The position numbers and the translations under genes were made by a program. A DNA stretch of 39,436 nucleotides, from contig JAFYSL010000059.1 in assembly GCA_017559355.1 (NCBI GenBank), forward strand, positions 1-39,436, written 5' to 3'. A model generated the notes under the pieces. That model ran no database searches. It was not told where the DNA came from and saw nothing but the letters and a program-made list of their open reading frames with translations. Below are positions 6,325-15,153 of this stretch, one piece after another. Source of the stretch: Muribaculaceae bacterium (lineage in GTDB: Bacteria; Bacteroidota; Bacteroidia; Bacteroidales; Muribaculaceae). How positions within the stretch are numbered: position 1 is the first letter of the stretch; each line of letters starts with the position of its first letter.

Positions 6325-6822
6325 ATGCAACGAGTAGATTTAGCAAAAATACGCTCAGACCATAGCGTCAGTCAAAAAGATTTGGCAGAGAAGCTAGGGG
6401 TAAAGCAGAGTTTTTTATCTAATATTGAAAGAGGTAGAAGTCCATTGCCTCCTGAAAAGTTGGATAAGATAATTGAGATATTCGACATAGAGAATATAGA
6501 CATATATTACATAGAAGATGTAGGCGGTAGTAATATGCAAAAATCTCAGTCTGACAATACAAATAGCATAATTAACGATAGTGCTATTTTTGAAAAGTTT
6601 GTTGGAGTAATGGAGAAGATGACAGAAGCAAAGAATGCAAATGAGACCGAGGCTTTATCTCGCATTGAACGCTTACAAGATAGAAATGATTTTCTAAACT
6701 CACAAGTTGATGAATTGCGAAAAGATTTAACGCGTTTATTGCACGAGAATTTTGCATTAAAGGAGATTCTAATTAAAAATGGAATCGATTATGAAACTAG
6801 GCAAAATTACGATAATGTGTGA
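6325..6822 (+). CDS. CI-like prophage repressor (XRE family HTH)
   Basis: The frame opens at a TTG at 6310, but the ATG at 6325 gives MQRVDLAKIRSDHSVSQKDLAEKL and is chosen as the start. Residues 5-55 are a clear lambda-repressor-type HTH (SQKDLAEKLGVKQSFLSNIERGRSPLPPEKLDKI). After a linker, residues 90-150 are predicted coiled coil (heptad-like ALSRIERLQDRNDFLNSQVDELRKDLTRLLHENFALKEIL), which would mediate dimerisation. There is no LexA/CI-type autoprotease domain, so induction would not follow RecA-stimulated self-cleavage. It is divergent from the early operon and lies next to the attachment site. Confidence 0.78.
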   Translation: MQRVDLAKIRSDHSVSQKDLAEKLGVKQSFLSNIERGRSPLPPEKLDKIIEIFDIENIDIYYIEDVGGSNMQKSQSDNTNSIINDSAIFEKFVGVMEKMTEAKNANETEALSRIERLQDRNDFLNSQVDELRKDLTRLLHENFALKEILIKNGIDYETRQNYDNV

Positions 6823-6886
6823 AGTTTGTGTGAAGAAGTAAAATAGAGAGAAATTAAAATATTATTAACCAATTGGTTGTGGTTGA

Positions 6887-6940
6887 TTGGAAGATGCCTT
6901 ACAAGCAGAGGGTCGGCGGTTCGAATCCGTCAACGCCCAC
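6887..6940 (+). other. tRNA-Val(UAC) 3' fragment, probable prophage attachment site
   Basis: The segment ends with the T-arm and acceptor strand of a tRNA (GGCGG-TTCGAAT-CCGTC at 6916-6932, then AACGCCC at 6932-6938). It includes an anticodon loop CTTACAA at 6898-6904 with anticodon TAC (valine). The 5' acceptor strand (expected GGGCGTT) and a proper D-arm are missing, and the anticodon stem has only three clean pairs. It is therefore a partial or degenerate tRNA rather than a working gene. A 3' tRNA fragment followed by a terminator, at the exact junction between phage genes and core genes, is what integration into a tRNA gene leaves at the distal end. Confidence 0.68.
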
Positions 6941-6950
6941 AACGACAAAA

Positions 6951-6986
6951 GGCTGTCTTCATAACGAAGACAGCCGATTTTATTTT
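6951..6986 (+). terminator. Terminator behind the tRNA fragment
   Basis: A perfect 10-bp stem, GGCTGTCTTC at 6951-6960 with GAAGACAGCC at 6966-6975, with a 5-nt loop and a T-rich tail (GATTTTATTTT). It sits 10 bp after the tRNA fragment and probably served the original tRNA gene. Confidence 0.88.
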
Positions 6987-7008
6987 GGTATATTCCTATT
7001 ATTGCTGC

Positions 7009-7725
7009 ATGATGACGAATATTAAATGGGTGTGGGTTGACCTTGATGATACTGTGTGGGATTTCCGTGTCAATTCATGGGAAACTCTTGGTGAGATGTA
7101 TGAACTTGAGGGCCTTGAAAAATATTTTGAGTCGGTCGATGATTGGCGCGAAAAATATCTTGAGTATAACCATAGCCTATGGCCTTTGTATAATGAAGGA
7201 AAAATCACCAAGGAGTATTTGCAAGTGGAGCGTTTTCGCAAAGTGCTTGCCGATGCAGGTTATCCCCAAGAGGGGTTAATGACAAAAGCTCAAGAGATGG
7301 ATCCTAAATATCTCTCAATACTCGGCACAAAAACACGACTTGTGGAGGGCGCTCGTGAAATGTTGCAATACCTTAAGGATAAAGGGTATAAAATAGGGTT
7401 GATTAGCAACGGATTTCATGAGGTGCAATATCGCAAATTACAATCGTCGCAAATTGAACATTATTTTGATGCAGTGGTGTTAAGTGATGATTTAGGCGTG
7501 AATAAACCCAACCGAAGAATTTTTGACTATGCGCTCGAAAAAGCAGGTGCTATCGCTCAAGAAGCAGTGATAATTGGGGATAATCCCGACGCTGATATTG
7601 CTGGAGGAATTAATGCTGGATGGAGTGCAATTTATTTCACTCCATTGGGAGATGAAAATGGGGTAAATGTTCCTACTGATGCAGTTGTAATCAACAAATT
7701 AGCAATGATTTCGCTCTATTTGTAG
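7009..7725 (+). CDS. HAD-superfamily hydrolase, YjjG-type pyrimidine 5'-nucleotidase
   Basis: The long open frame extends back through the tRNA fragment, but the real start is the ATG at 7009 (MMTNIKWVWVDLDD). The 238-residue protein has all four HAD motifs: DLDDTVWDF with D11 nucleophile and D13 acid/base, LISNG (motif II), NKPNRRIFDYAL (motif III Lys), and GDNPDADIAGG (motif IV). The helical cap between motifs I and II matches the YjjG subfamily, which dephosphorylates pyrimidine and non-canonical nucleoside monophosphates. Substrate is inferred from family. It is the first core gene after the prophage boundary, in a single-gene unit. Confidence 0.82.
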   Translation: MMTNIKWVWVDLDDTVWDFRVNSWETLGEMYELEGLEKYFESVDDWREKYLEYNHSLWPLYNEGKITKEYLQVERFRKVLADAGYPQEGLMTKAQEMDPKYLSILGTKTRLVEGAREMLQYLKDKGYKIGLISNGFHEVQYRKLQSSQIEHYFDAVVLSDDLGVNKPNRRIFDYALEKAGAIAQEAVIIGDNPDADIAGGINAGWSAIYFTPLGDENGVNVPTDAVVINKLAMISLYL

Positions 7726-7775
7726 ACAAAAAATCTATTTTTGTTGAAAACGGATTGGAAAAGTGTGTTTTTTTG

Positions 7776-7806
7776 TTGTAAAACTGCAAATATTCGTGTA
7801 ATTTTG
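7776..7806 (+). promoter_or_regulatory. Promoter of the pseudouridine synthase-asnS operon
   Basis: TTG at 7776-7778, 20 bp, TAATTTTG at 7799-7806. The leader to the ATG at 7948 would be about 135 nt. No clear fold or riboswitch is seen in it. Confidence 0.72.
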
Positions 7807-7947
7807 CACAATAATTAACAAAGTGTGTATTTACCCTTTGTAGGGTGTATTTATATAGGCAATAAGTAAACAAAACATAACCTTTTTTTGTATTAATAAA
7901 GAAGAAAAAATAATGGCCGCGAGGCTTTAAGTATTTTATTGAAATTT

Positions 7948-9339
7948 ATGGATAATATCGAAAAGAAACCAAAAAGACCAAGAATTGGAGAAAATCGTGG
8001 AATGACATCTTTTGAAGGGCAAGAAAATACTGCTCGTTTTGAAAAAGTGGGATATTCGTCAGACTTTTCGTCATCGAATGACTCGGAATATCAAGGTGAA
8101 CGTCAATATTCACAAAGACCTTACAACAATCGTCAACAAGGTGGTTACAACCGTTATAACAACCAAGGTGGTTATAATAACAACTATCGTCAAGGTGGCT
8201 ATAACAACAATCGCTACAACAATAATTACCAACAACGCCAATATAATGCTCCTGTAGAAGGAGAACAAAGCGAAGGCTACAACCAAGGAGGCTATCGTCA
8301 AAACAACTATCGTCAAGGTGGTTACAATCAAGGAGGCTATAACCAAGGTGGTTATCGTCAAAATAATTATCGTCAAGGTGGTTACAACAATAACCGTCAA
8401 CAAGGTGGTTATAACAATCAAGGCGGATACAACAACCAAGGTGGTTACAATCAAGGAGGTTATAATAACCAAGGTGGATATCGCCAAGGTCAAGGCCGTC
8501 CAAATCCTAACCAACGTCGCAAAAAACAAAACCCAAATCAAGGCATCATGCCAAGCAAGGGTAAGAGCTTTACTCCACGCCCTAAACGCATTGAATATGA
8601 AATGCCTATACCCGATCCAAATGAACAAATTCGTCTTAATAAATTTATGGCTAATGCAGGTATCTGCTCACGCCGCGAAGCTGACGAATTGATTCAACAA
8701 GGTTTGGTTTTGGTAAATGGTGTAGTTGTTACTGAATTGGGTACAAAAATTTCACACAACGATGTTGTGGAATATGATGAAAAAGTAGTGGCACTCGAAA
8801 GCAAATGCTATATCCTTCTCAATAAACCAAAAGATGTGGTTACAACAAGCGATGATCCTAATGGTCGTAAAACTGTTTTGGATCTCGTGAAGGGTGCTTG
8901 CAATGAACGCATTTACCCAGTAGGTCGTCTTGACCGCAACACAACAGGTGTGTTGTTGCTCACTAACGACGGTGACCTCGCTTCAAAATTGACTCACCCT
9001 AAATATGTGAAGAAAAAAATCTATCATGTGTGGTGTGACAAAGATATCGCAGAAGAGGATATGCAACGTATTGCCGACGGTATCGAACTTGAAGATGGTC
9101 CTATTCATGCAGATGCTATCAGCTATGCTACTGAAAAAGATCGCAACCAAGCAGGTATCGAAATCCACTCAGGTCGCAACCGTATCGTGCGTCGTATATT
9201 CGAATCACTTGGTTATCATGTAACTAAACTCGATCGCGTATATTTTGCAGGTCTTACAAAGAAAAACCTCGCTCGTGGTCGTTGGCGTTACCTCACTCAA
9301 GAAGAGGTTAATTTCTTGAAAATGGGTTCATTTGAATAA
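7948..9339 (+). CDS. RsuA/RluB-family pseudouridine synthase with a long QGGY-repeat N-terminal region
   Basis: The start is the ATG at 7948 (MDNIEKKPKRPRIG), not the TTG at 7939; the protein has 463 residues. About residues 50-202 are low complexity, with 13 copies of QGGY spaced by Asn, Arg and Tyr runs. An S4 RNA-binding domain follows (IRLNKFMANAGICSRREADELIQQGLVLVNG, about 228-258). Then comes the catalytic domain with GRLDRNTTGVLLLTNDGDL, in which D329 is the predicted nucleophile, and a GRNRIVRRIFESLGYHVTKLDR segment. Enzymes of this group convert a single uridine of rRNA to pseudouridine. The family is usually about 240-290 residues, so the tail nearly doubles it. asnS follows after 26 bp in the same operon. 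Confidence 0.9.
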   Translation: MDNIEKKPKRPRIGENRGMTSFEGQENTARFEKVGYSSDFSSSNDSEYQGERQYSQRPYNNRQQGGYNRYNNQGGYNNNYRQGGYNNNRYNNNYQQRQYNAPVEGEQSEGYNQGGYRQNNYRQGGYNQGGYNQGGYRQNNYRQGGYNNNRQQGGYNNQGGYNNQGGYNQGGYNNQGGYRQGQGRPNPNQRRKKQNPNQGIMPSKGKSFTPRPKRIEYEMPIPDPNEQIRLNKFMANAGICSRREADELIQQGLVLVNGVVVTELGTKISHNDVVEYDEKVVALESKCYILLNKPKDVVTTSDDPNGRKTVLDLVKGACNERIYPVGRLDRNTTGVLLLTNDGDLASKLTHPKYVKKKIYHVWCDKDIAEEDMQRIADGIELEDGPIHADAISYATEKDRNQAGIEIHSGRNRIVRRIFESLGYHVTKLDRVYFAGLTKKNLARGRWRYLTQEEVNFLKMGSFE

Positions 9340-9365
9340 TTAAAAAGTAAATACATATTCTTACA

Positions 9366-10763
9366 ATGAAAAGAACAAAAATCGTAGATATATTCGCTCC
9401 CGAGCTCATTGGTCAACAAGTGAGCGTAAAAGGTTGGGTGCGTAGTCGTCGTGGTAACAAACATGTGCAATTCGTAGCACTTAACGATGGCTCAACTATC
9501 AAAAACATTCAAATCGTTTTTGATATGGCTAAGTTTGACGAAGAGGCATTGAAACCTATCACTACAGGTGCTAGTATCCATGTAATTGGTCAACTCGTTG
9601 AGTCAATGGGTAAAGGTCAAAGTGCAGAAATTCAAGCAGAAACTCTTGAAATTTATGGCACTGCTGACCCTGAAACTTATCCAATGCAAAAGAAGGGTCA
9701 CACAATGGAATTCCTTCGTGAAAAGGCTCACTTGCGTCCACGCACAAACACTTTTGGTGCAGTGTTTCGCATTCGTCACCACATGGCTATTGCTATTCAC
9801 AAATATTTCCATGACCACGGTTTCTTCTATTTCCACACACCTATCATCACAGCTTCTGACTGCGAAGGTGCTGGTCAAATGTTCCAAGTAACAACTAAGA
9901 ACCTCTACGACTTGAAGAAAGACGAAAATGGTTCAATCATCTATGATGATGACTTCTTCGGCAAACAAGCAAGTCTTACTGTGTCAGGTCAGCTCGAAGG
10001 TGAGTTGGCTGCAACTGCACTCGGTTCAATCTATACATTTGGTCCTACATTCCGTGCTGAAAATTCAAATACTCCTCGCCACTTGGCTGAGTTCTGGATG
10101 ATTGAGCCTGAAGTAGCATTTGCTGATCTTGGCGACCTTATGGATATTGAAGAAGACTTCATCAAATATTGTATCAATTGGGCTCTTGAAAATTGTAAAG
10201 ATGACCTTGAGTTCCTCAACAATATGATTGATAAAGGTTTGATTGATCGTCTTAAAGAGGTTGTTGCTACTGAGTTTATTCGTTTGCCTTACACTGAAGG
10301 TATCAAGATTCTTGAAGAAGCTATCGCGAACGGTAAACAATTTGAATTCCCTGTATATTGGGGTTGTGACCTTGCGAGCGAACATGAACGTTACCTCGTA
10401 GAGGAACACTTCAAGAAACCTGTCATCATGACCGACTATCCTAAGGATATCAAAGCATTCTATATGAAGCTTAACGAAGATGGTAAAACAGTACAAGGTA
10501 CCGACGTATTGTTCCCACAAATTGGAGAAATCATCGGTGGTAGTGTGCGTGAAGAAAACTACGACAAACTTATGGGTCGCATCGAAGAGATGAATATCCC
10601 AATGAAAGATATGTGGTGGTATCTCGACACTCGTCGTTTCGGTACTGTACCTCATGCAGGTTTCGGCCTTGGATTTGAACGTCTATTGTTGTTCGTAACA
10701 GGTATGACCAACATTCGCGACGTGATTCCATTCCCACGTACTCCAAACAACTGCGAATTCTAA
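9366..10763 (+). CDS. asnS: Asparaginyl-tRNA synthetase
   Basis: A 465-residue class IIb aminoacyl-tRNA synthetase that charges tRNA-Asn with asparagine. The N-terminal OB-fold anticodon-binding domain (about residues 1-110) contains [23 protein letters not shown]. Motif 2 is [21 protein letters not shown] (from residue 229), where the asparagine-type RHLAEF pattern replaces the aspartyl one. Motif 3 is [15 protein letters not shown] (from residue 432). Length and ends fit bacterial AsnRS. It follows the pseudouridine synthase by 26 bp and ends in a strong terminator, so the two translation-related genes form one operon. Confidence 0.96.
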   Translation: MKRTKIVDIFAPELIGQQVSVKGWVRSRRGNKHVQFVALNDGSTIKNIQIVFDMAKFDEEALKPITTGASIHVIGQLVESMGKGQSAEIQAETLEIYGTADPETYPMQKKGHTMEFLREKAHLRPRTNTFGAVFRIRHHMAIAIHKYFHDHGFFYFHTPIITASDCEGAGQMFQVTTKNLYDLKKDENGSIIYDDDFFGKQASLTVSGQLEGELAATALGSIYTFGPTFRAENSNTPRHLAEFWMIEPEVAFADLGDLMDIEEDFIKYCINWALENCKDDLEFLNNMIDKGLIDRLKEVVATEFIRLPYTEGIKILEEAIANGKQFEFPVYWGCDLASEHERYLVEEHFKKPVIMTDYPKDIKAFYMKLNEDGKTVQGTDVLFPQIGEIIGGSVREENYDKLMGRIEEMNIPMKDMWWYLDTRRFGTVPHAGFGLGFERLLLFVTGMTNIRDVIPFPRTPNNCEF

Positions 10764-10795
10764 TCTCGCTATAACAAAGAATATAGATATTCTAC

Positions 10796-10836
10796 GACGA
10801 GCATTCCTTTCAAAGGAATGCTCGTCTGTTTTGTTG
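10796..10836 (+). terminator. Terminator of the asnS operon
   Basis: GACGAGCATTCCTTT at 10796-10810 pairs perfectly with AAAGGAATGCTCGTC at 10812-10826, followed by TGTTTTGTTG. Confidence 0.92.
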
Positions 10837-10847
10837 TGATTTTTTTA

Positions 10848-10855
10848 TAACTTTG
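10848..10855 (+). promoter_or_regulatory. -7 box upstream of the DUF6056 gene
   Basis: TAACTTTG at 10848-10855 lies 29 bp before the ATG at 10885. This argues against the GTG at 10855 as start codon, because it overlaps the box. No clear -33 element is seen at the normal distance. Confidence 0.6.
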
Positions 10856-10884
10856 TGTCGTATAATATTAGAATTATTAGAATA

Positions 10885-12516
10885 ATGAAACAATCAAATA
10901 AAAAGACGATAGGGTGGTTCCTATTTGCCATTGTAACTTTTTGGATTTTAGGCCAATATTCAATATCATTGGGCGATGACCTTGGTTATATGTTTGCCGA
11001 TACTTCATTGCATAAGGGAGATGGTCCGATGATTGAAAACGTAAAAGATTGTTTCACAACTCAAGCAAACCATTATATCACTACCAATGGCCGTTTCTTG
11101 GTTCATACTGCTACCCATTACTTTACAGCAATAGCAGGAATGAATAAATTTAACATTGCCAATGCAATAATGTTTGGATTACTGTTGCTTATAGTAGTGC
11201 GATTTATTGTCCCACAACGGTCGGCAAGGAGTGGATATGTCTACCTGCTCACACTATTTTTGTTGTGGACATGTGTGCCAGCGCCTGGAACGGTAATGCT
11301 TAGTTTAGTGGCATTTGCCATAAATTATATGTGGACTGCAGTGGTATATTTGACATTCCTTTTAATGCTTAAAAAGTCAACAACTATACATGCCTCCGAT
11401 ATGCATCGATGGCGTTATTATATCTTTGGTTGTATAGGTGCTATAATTGTGGGGTCCTTGCAAGAAAGTTATACTTTGCCCATAAGCGTTGCGCTATTTA
11501 TAATGGCAATGTTTAATCTTAAGAAGATTAATGCGTTGTCGATTACGATGATAGTGAGTTTCTTTGTGGGAAGTGCAATTTGTGTGTTTGCTCCTGGCAA
11601 CTGGTGTCATGCCGCACAAGGTGGAGGATTTACCATTGAAAGCATCATGCGCAAGAGCGAAGCGTTGTTAGAGGGTGTTTCAGCCTCGGCAATCGTGTTA
11701 CTGCTCATATTATTAGTTGTGTTGCTACTAATAAAACGCAAGAGGGCAGTGAGTATAATTCGCGACAACGCATTCTATTTAATTGCTATCGTGGTATCAT
11801 TGCTATTGGCAGTATTCACATTTACTTCAGTGCGTCAGTTGTTTTGTCCATCAATATTCTCAATAATAGTGTTGGGAAGAGTAATCACAAGTTGGGAGCA
11901 AAACAGACTATTTAAGGTGATATCAACGGTGGTAATGGCGTGCTCACTAATAGCAATTTTTGTAGCTGGATTTGTATTGCGAAAAAACACCTATGAAATA
12001 CATTCCAAGGTGATGGAGCAACTTGGAGAAAAATCTAAAGTAATTATAGCTGATGCGTCAAATGCAAATTATAATAGCGATAGTAAAATCGTAAGACTCC
12101 TTGCTGAGATGTATGCTCCCGATCCACTTGCTAATCAATCGTTACATCTGTTATTTGATGGATATACCAAACGTGGATTGTCGCGCATGGGTTGGGACAA
12201 TCGCAAGTCGAATAATATCATTAATGCTATTCCCTACCCAGTAAAAGTAATAGCAGAGTATCTTGATAGTTTGCAATATGCGCAAACGATAGTAGATCCG
12301 CGAGGATTTGAATTTAAGGTTGTTGCAATTGACGATAAGTATAAATTGGGTAGGATTGAGAAAACGCAGGATAACTATATGCCATTTCAATCGTCTGACA
12401 GCAAAACTGCATTGCCATACGAGACATATTCTTATCGTGGATATCGCTATTTCATACTCCCAACTACAGTTTCCGATACCATCTATCTCAAGAAATTAGT
12501 CAAGAAAAAAGCGTAA
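10885..12516 (+). CDS. Polytopic membrane protein, DUF6056-like
   Basis: A 543-residue inner-membrane protein starting MKQSNKKTIGWFLF, with about ten to twelve predicted membrane segments over residues 8-375 and a soluble C-terminal part of about 150 residues. The first loop carries SLGDDLGYMF and a later NGRFLVH, an acidic DD after the first membrane helix and an NGR motif that recall DUF6056 proteins and GT-C glycosyltransferases. In GT-C enzymes the acidic pair after the first helix is catalytic. A role as a lipid-linked sugar transferase is therefore possible but not shown. Its stop codon directly abuts that of hydF on the other strand. Confidence 0.6.
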   Translation: MKQSNKKTIGWFLFAIVTFWILGQYSISLGDDLGYMFADTSLHKGDGPMIENVKDCFTTQANHYITTNGRFLVHTATHYFTAIAGMNKFNIANAIMFGLLLLIVVRFIVPQRSARSGYVYLLTLFLLWTCVPAPGTVMLSLVAFAINYMWTAVVYLTFLLMLKKSTTIHASDMHRWRYYIFGCIGAIIVGSLQESYTLPISVALFIMAMFNLKKINALSITMIVSFFVGSAICVFAPGNWCHAAQGGGFTIESIMRKSEALLEGVSASAIVLLLILLVVLLLIKRKRAVSIIRDNAFYLIAIVVSLLLAVFTFTSVRQLFCPSIFSIIVLGRVITSWEQNRLFKVISTVVMACSLIAIFVAGFVLRKNTYEIHSKVMEQLGEKSKVIIADASNANYNSDSKIVRLLAEMYAPDPLANQSLHLLFDGYTKRGLSRMGWDNRKSNNIINAIPYPVKVIAEYLDSLQYAQTIVDPRGFEFKVVAIDDKYKLGRIEKTQDNYMPFQSSDSKTALPYETYSYRGYRYFILPTTVSDTIYLKKLVKKKA

Positions 12517-13704
12517 CTAATACACCACTTTTTCAATTATGCCTGTGAGGGTGGCGAGGGCGATGCCGTAGTTGGTAATGGCTACATTTTGGGCTTTTGC
12601 TTGTGCTACTCGGCTCATTACATGGCGACGATTGAACATGCACGCTCCACAATGTATCACAAGGTCATATTGCGATAAGTCGGTAGGGAAATCGTTACCC
12701 CCAACAATATCAATATGCAATCCTTCGCCTATGCGATTGCGAAGCATACGAGGGAGTTTCACTCGGCCTATATCTTCATTTTGTGGGATATGGCTACATG
12801 CCTCGGCAATCAAAATGCGTGAAGAGGGTGAGAGTGTTTGGAGTTTCTTTGCCCCCTCGATAAATGTGTTGATATCCCCTTTATAGCGAGCAAAAAGGAT
12901 AGAGAAAGAGGTAATGGGAGTATTATTACCCATATCCTCGACAACAGTGTTAACCGAAGCAAATACTTGCGAGTCGGTGATGATGAGTTGAGGTGGAGCG
13001 TTTAATGTGTTGAGCGATGCTTTAAGTCCTTCGGGAGTGGTGCAAAGGGTATTGCAACCTCGGTCTAAAAGTTCGCGAATTACCTCTACTTGAGGTTTTA
13101 TCAATCGCCCTTTTGGTGCTTGTGCATCTTGTGGCATCACGAGGACCACCATATCGCCACTGTTGCAAAGACCTTCGGTGATGAGGCGTGGTTCTTGGTG
13201 CGATAGTGTTGCTAATTGGGTTAATAGTAGGTTGAGTCCTTTCCCAGTTGAAGCGCTCAATGCAATGGGTTGAATATTGAAAGTTTCGGCGATTTTTGAC
13301 GAAAATGAAGAAATATCTTGCCACTCCTCGCACTTTGAAATGACACCGATAATAGATATTTCGCGTGCTTTAAGTTGCTCGATTAATGCTTCTTCAACAG
13401 AGGTGTCAATATCGTTAAATAGAACGACAGCAATGTCGGTTTTGTTGAGCGTTTTCAGAGTCTGTGCCTTACGTTGTTCCCCTAAAATTGTATTGTCATC
13501 AAGCCCAGGAGTGTCAATTAGTATGGTAGCTCCTACGCCTGGCAATTCGATAGGTTTTGACACGGGGTCAGTGGTAGTGCCAGCAACCGATGATACAATC
13601 GCCACCTCTTGACCAGTCAACGCATTTATAAGCGACGATTTGCCACTATTGCATCGCCCAAAGAAAGCTATATGCACACGTTTAGATGTAGGAGTTAGAT
13701 TCAT
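12517..13704 (-). CDS. hydF: [FeFe]-hydrogenase H-cluster maturation GTPase HydF
   Basis: HydF is the scaffold on which the 2Fe subcluster of the H-cluster is assembled before transfer to the hydrogenase. The start is the ATG at 13704 (MNLTPTSKRVHIAFF); the upstream TTG is not used. The N-terminal GTPase domain shows the P-loop G16RCNSGKS23, the TTT switch (AGTTTDPV) and D64TPG67. The C-terminal [4Fe-4S] ligands are present as C303-S-H305 and H351-C352-GA-C355, the CxH...HCxxC signature. The length of 395 residues is normal. The gene follows hydG by 15 bp in one operon. Confidence 0.95.
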   Translation of the reverse strand: MNLTPTSKRVHIAFFGRCNSGKSSLINALTGQEVAIVSSVAGTTTDPVSKPIELPGVGATILIDTPGLDDNTILGEQRKAQTLKTLNKTDIAVVLFNDIDTSVEEALIEQLKAREISIIGVISKCEEWQDISSFSSKIAETFNIQPIALSASTGKGLNLLLTQLATLSHQEPRLITEGLCNSGDMVVLVMPQDAQAPKGRLIKPQVEVIRELLDRGCNTLCTTPEGLKASLNTLNAPPQLIITDSQVFASVNTVVEDMGNNTPITSFSILFARYKGDINTFIEGAKKLQTLSPSSRILIAEACSHIPQNEDIGRVKLPRMLRNRIGEGLHIDIVGGNDFPTDLSQYDLVIHCGACMFNRRHVMSRVAQAKAQNVAITNYGIALATLTGIIEKVVY

Positions 13705-13719
13705 AATAAACAACAATGA

Positions 13720-15144
13720 TTAAAATCTAAAGTCGCGTTTGCCATTGGCGATGTCGTTGAGGCGTGAGATGGTTTTTTGTCGTATTTTTTCGGAGGTAAT
13801 ATTGTTTACCTCACGAGCAATCATGTCGAGTCCGAGCTGTCGAGATAGGGGAGATGCATAATCTTCAATATATTCGCGAAGTGTCATAAGGGCATTTGGT
13901 GCACAACAGTTGCCAATCATACCTCTCTTGGCAAGCGACATAAAACGATCGCCAGTGCGTCCCTCGCGATAGCATGCCGTACAAAAGCTAGGGATATATC
14001 CGAGTTGCAACAACCATGCAACAATCTCATCGAGTGTGCGATTATCGTCAATATCAAACTGGGCAGATTTATCTGTATCAATGCTCGTGTCTGCATATCC
14101 TCCCACGCTTGTGCGTGAACCTCCACTAAGTTGTGACACTCCCACATCAAGCACCAATTCGCGGCATTGTTGTGACTCGCGTGTTGATACAATCATTCCA
14201 GTATATGGCACAGCAATGCGAAGAATGGCCACGATGCGACGGAACACCTCGTCGGTTACAGCATTGGGGAAGTCTTCGGGATTGATATCGTCGGCAGGAC
14301 GAATACGAGGCACGCTGATGGTGTGAGGACCTACTCCATAGGTTGCTTCAAGATGTTCGGCATGCATCAATAGTCCAACAAAGTCGTAACGATAGTTGTA
14401 TAATCCAAACAATACGCCTATTCCCACATCGTCAATACCCCCTTGCATTGCTCGGTCCATCGCTTCGGTGTGATATACCCAATCGCTTTTAGGTCCGGTG
14501 GGGTGCAGACGTTCATACTCTGCACGATTGTAGGTCTCTTGAAAAAGGATATAAGTACCTATTCCAGCATCGCGAAGTCGTCGGTAATTATCGACCGTTG
14601 TGGCTGCAATATTTACGTTTACACGGCGTATTGCACCATTGCGATGACGGATAGAGTAAATAGTGTCGATTGATTCAAGAATGTATTCAATGGAGTTGAT
14701 AGTAGGGTGCTCGCCCGCTTCAAGGGCCAATCGTTTGTGTCCCATATCTTGCAAAGCAATCACTTCGCGACGAATCTCCTCTTGTGATAGTTTGCGACGA
14801 GGAATAGTTTTATTTTTAGCGTGGTAAGGACAATAAACACACCCATTTACGCAATAGTTTGACAAATATAGTGGAGCAAACATCACAATGCGATTGCCAT
14901 AAATGCGTTGCTTTATATCGCGCGCAAGCGAATAGATGCGATTCACGATTTCGGCATCATTACATTCGAGCAACATCATTGCCTCTCGATGATTTAGCCC
15001 CTTACCTTGAGAGGCCTTGTCAAGAATCTCATTGGCAAGAGAAATATCATCACGATGCGCCGAGGCATACTCAAGAGTAGCCCATATTTCGCCATCGTGA
15101 ATAAATTCACTCGCCTTTGCCGATGTTGCACTATACATTGTCAT
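13720..15144 (-). CDS. hydG: [FeFe]-hydrogenase maturation radical SAM tyrosine lyase HydG
   Basis: HydG cleaves tyrosine to p-cresol and dehydroglycine and makes the CO and cyanide ligands of the H-cluster. From the ATG at 15144 (MTMYSATSAKAS) the protein has 474 residues, the usual length. The radical SAM CX3CX2C motif is C98-VNG-C102-VY-C105. The C-terminal CX2CX22C motif for the second cluster is in SFCTACYREGRTGDRF and IGNCC. The TTG at 15186 precedes the promoter's -7 box (15161-15154) and cannot be the start; the predicted transcript begins only a few bases before 15144, so it may be leaderless, or ATG 15138 may be used. hydF follows directly. hydE and the hydrogenase are not in this window. 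Confidence 0.95.
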   Translation of the reverse strand: MTMYSATSAKASEFIHDGEIWATLEYASAHRDDISLANEILDKASQGKGLNHREAMMLLECNDAEIVNRIYSLARDIKQRIYGNRIVMFAPLYLSNYCVNGCVYCPYHAKNKTIPRRKLSQEEIRREVIALQDMGHKRLALEAGEHPTINSIEYILESIDTIYSIRHRNGAIRRVNVNIAATTVDNYRRLRDAGIGTYILFQETYNRAEYERLHPTGPKSDWVYHTEAMDRAMQGGIDDVGIGVLFGLYNYRYDFVGLLMHAEHLEATYGVGPHTISVPRIRPADDINPEDFPNAVTDEVFRRIVAILRIAVPYTGMIVSTRESQQCRELVLDVGVSQLSGGSRTSVGGYADTSIDTDKSAQFDIDDNRTLDEIVAWLLQLGYIPSFCTACYREGRTGDRFMSLAKRGMIGNCCAPNALMTLREYIEDYASPLSRQLGLDMIAREVNNITSEKIRQKTISRLNDIANGKRDFRF

Positions 15145-15153
15145 AATCAACTG

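Noticed and set aside
6871-6945. A complete functional tRNA gene
   Set aside because: The 5' acceptor strand and D-arm are missing; the GTTGTGG/CCACAAC pairing around it does not give a cloverleaf.
6877-7008. N-terminal extension of the HAD nucleotidase frame back through 6877
   Set aside because: It translates the tRNA fragment and the terminator (SRGSAVRIRQRPQR is the usual tRNA artefact); ATG 7009 starts the conserved protein.
8130-8500. Short regularly spaced DNA repeats resembling a CRISPR array
   Set aside because: The repeats are codons for QGGY units inside a coding frame, without constant spacers or cas genes.
7946-8692. Long open frames on the opposite strand and in other frames (185, 172 and 124 codons)
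   Set aside because: They are low-complexity shadows of the QGGY repeat; the pseudouridine synthase frame explains the sequence.
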